Shown here: piece by piece, positions 13,546 through 14,357 of the stretch
How the letters are laid out: every line of letters starts with the position of its first letter
Position numbering within the stretch: the stretch's first letter is position 1
Origin: an uncultured Acetatifactor sp.
Lineage (GTDB): Bacteria > Bacillota > Clostridia > Lachnospirales > Lachnospiraceae
Direction: 5' to 3'
NCBI GenBank assembly: GCA_910586835.1
Contig: CAJUJU010000078.1
Coordinates: 1-14,357, forward strand
Length of the DNA stretch: 14,357 nt
The notes under the pieces: model-generated
Database searches by the model: none
What the model was told of the DNA's origin: nothing
The model's input: the letters and a program-made list of their open reading frames with translations, nothing else
Translations under genes and position numbers: made by a program

Positions 13546-14271
13546 CAGGTAAATGACACTGCCCTTTGTTCCGGGAAACGCCATCAGCGATATATAGCCT
13601 TGCCTTTCTAATTTTTTAAGCACCCTGCCCACAGTAGCCCTTGAGGTCCCCCAGCGCCCGGCCAGCTCTCCGTAGTTTACCAGCGGGCTGCCCGTACCGT
13701 TGCGCAGGTAGACCACCGGGCCTGCCTCCGACCCCTGCACCTGCCCGTCGTTATAGACGGTTGACAGCCACAGGTCCAGCAGGATGTCCATCTCGGAGCA
13801 CCGTCCGGCGCCCACCATCTCCGTCGCCACCGTGAACGGCATAAAGAAAAAGCCTGTGTCCTTCTGGCATGGGCAGTTGTAATCCAGCACCGTGTTATGC
13901 TTTTTCCAGTCCCGGATCTTATACTTGACCACCTTCCCCCGCCCCAAGGACAGGTACGAGATCAGGTTCCTTTTCTGCAGCTCGTCCAATATGTCAAGCG
14001 CCTGGTGCTGGAAATGTGTGCGGAACCATCCGGCCAGCTCCTTTACGGTACAGATCCACTCTCCTGGATAGACCGTGTAGCTGATCCCGTCTATGCGGCG
14101 GTAGGATGTACGGAAATTCGCATAACTGCAAAGCACCGTAAAATAAAAAAGACCGGAGCCCCCGCCTGTGCGAATGCCCTGGTCCGTGATCAGTGACTGG
14201 ACGAACTGCCTGTAAATGCGGCAGCGTGGATAGTCCACCACCTGTTTGATTTGTAATTGATATTCTGACAT
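13531..14271 (-). CDS. Replication-initiator-like winged-helix protein, probably 3'-truncated
   Basis: A 246-residue soluble DNA-binding protein of a type I associate with plasmid or integrative-element replication genes in Lachnospiraceae; this is from memory and was not searched. Two winged-helix-like regions can be seen. One is at about 65-115 (PGEWICTVKELAGWFRTHF, then ILDELQKRNLISYLSLGRGK). The other is at about 200-240 (YGELAGRWGTSRATVGRVLK, then KLERQGYISL). A Cys pair lies in YNCPCQKDTG. The start is strong, with AAAGGAGG 6 bases upstream. The frame stops just after GSVIYLQNYL, exactly where sequence of the parM remnant begins in another frame, so the natural C-terminus was probably lost in a deletion. 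An alternative is a plain HTH transcription regulator. Confidence 0.6.
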   Translation of the reverse strand: MSEYQLQIKQVVDYPRCRIYRQFVQSLITDQGIRTGGGSGLFYFTVLCSYANFRTSYRRIDGISYTVYPGEWICTVKELAGWFRTHFQHQALDILDELQKRNLISYLSLGRGKVVKYKIRDWKKHNTVLDYNCPCQKDTGFFFMPFTVATEMVGAGRCSEMDILLDLWLSTVYNDGQVQGSEAGPVVYLRNGTGSPLVNYGELAGRWGTSRATVGRVLKKLERQGYISLMAFPGTKGSVIYLQNYL

Positions 14272-14357
14272 ATCATGCCTCCTTTGTTGTTTTATAGTTT
14301 TCCACCACTTTACAAGTTTTTTAATAAAAAAAGTATCGTACAGGACTTTCTGATGTA

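Larger units (their letters stand above)
11965..14271. mobile_element. Remnant of a plasmid-like or integrative element
   Basis: The genes here (Xre regulator, ParR-like protein, ParM fragment, replication-initiator-like protein) form a maintenance module typical of plasmids or integrative elements, not of the Pho locus beside it. Three of the five are damaged. The edges are not defined: I found no integrase, transposase or flanking attachment repeats, and the right end may continue past the window. Confidence 0.5.

Overview
The window looks like chromosomal DNA of a Gram-positive anaerobe of the Clostridia, most likely Lachnospiraceae. This rests on protein character, strong AGGAGG-type ribosome sites, moderate GC and lipoprotein-type PstS and phosphatase; no rRNA or other taxonomic marker is present. 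It has two parts: a phosphate-starvation (Pho) locus at about 0.09-11.7 kb, all on the minus strand, and a decayed accessory island at about 11.96-14.3 kb.

Pho locus, in transcription order (right to left): an HD-domain protein (11618-10959), a pyridoxamine-kinase family protein (10919-10092), a lipoprotein alkaline phosphatase (10002-8386), a YibE/F family membrane protein (8277-7120), PstS (6939-6079), PstC, PstA, PstB, PhoU, and the response regulator/sensor kinase pair PhoP-PhoR (2461-90). The set covers phosphate release at the cell surface (phosphatase), capture (PstS), import (PstCAB), signalling restraint (PhoU) and transcriptional control (PhoPR). Upstream of pstS, of the phosphatase and of the HD gene I see arrays of TTTACAT-like 7-mers repeating about every 11 bp, followed 9-14 bp later by a -10 hexamer. 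I read these as PhoP boxes. If correct, the HD/pyridoxamine-kinase pair, not a usual Pho member, is under phosphate control. YibE/F lies immediately behind a strong terminator-like double hairpin with no room for a promoter, so it should depend on read-through from the phosphatase gene.

Accessory island: a small helical protein on the minus strand, a divergent Xre-type regulator broken by one extra C in a C6 run, a ParR-like DNA-binding protein, the 3' remnant of an actin-like ParM gene, and a 5' portion of a replication-initiator-like winged-helix protein. An apparent deletion joins the last two at about 13.53-13.55 kb, and the ParM remnant carries a further frameshift near 13.39 kb. This looks like a plasmid or integrative-element maintenance module in decay. 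No integrase, insertion sequence, tRNA, rRNA or CRISPR was seen.

Promoter, operator and hairpin calls were made by eye. Family assignments come from motif recognition without database searches.
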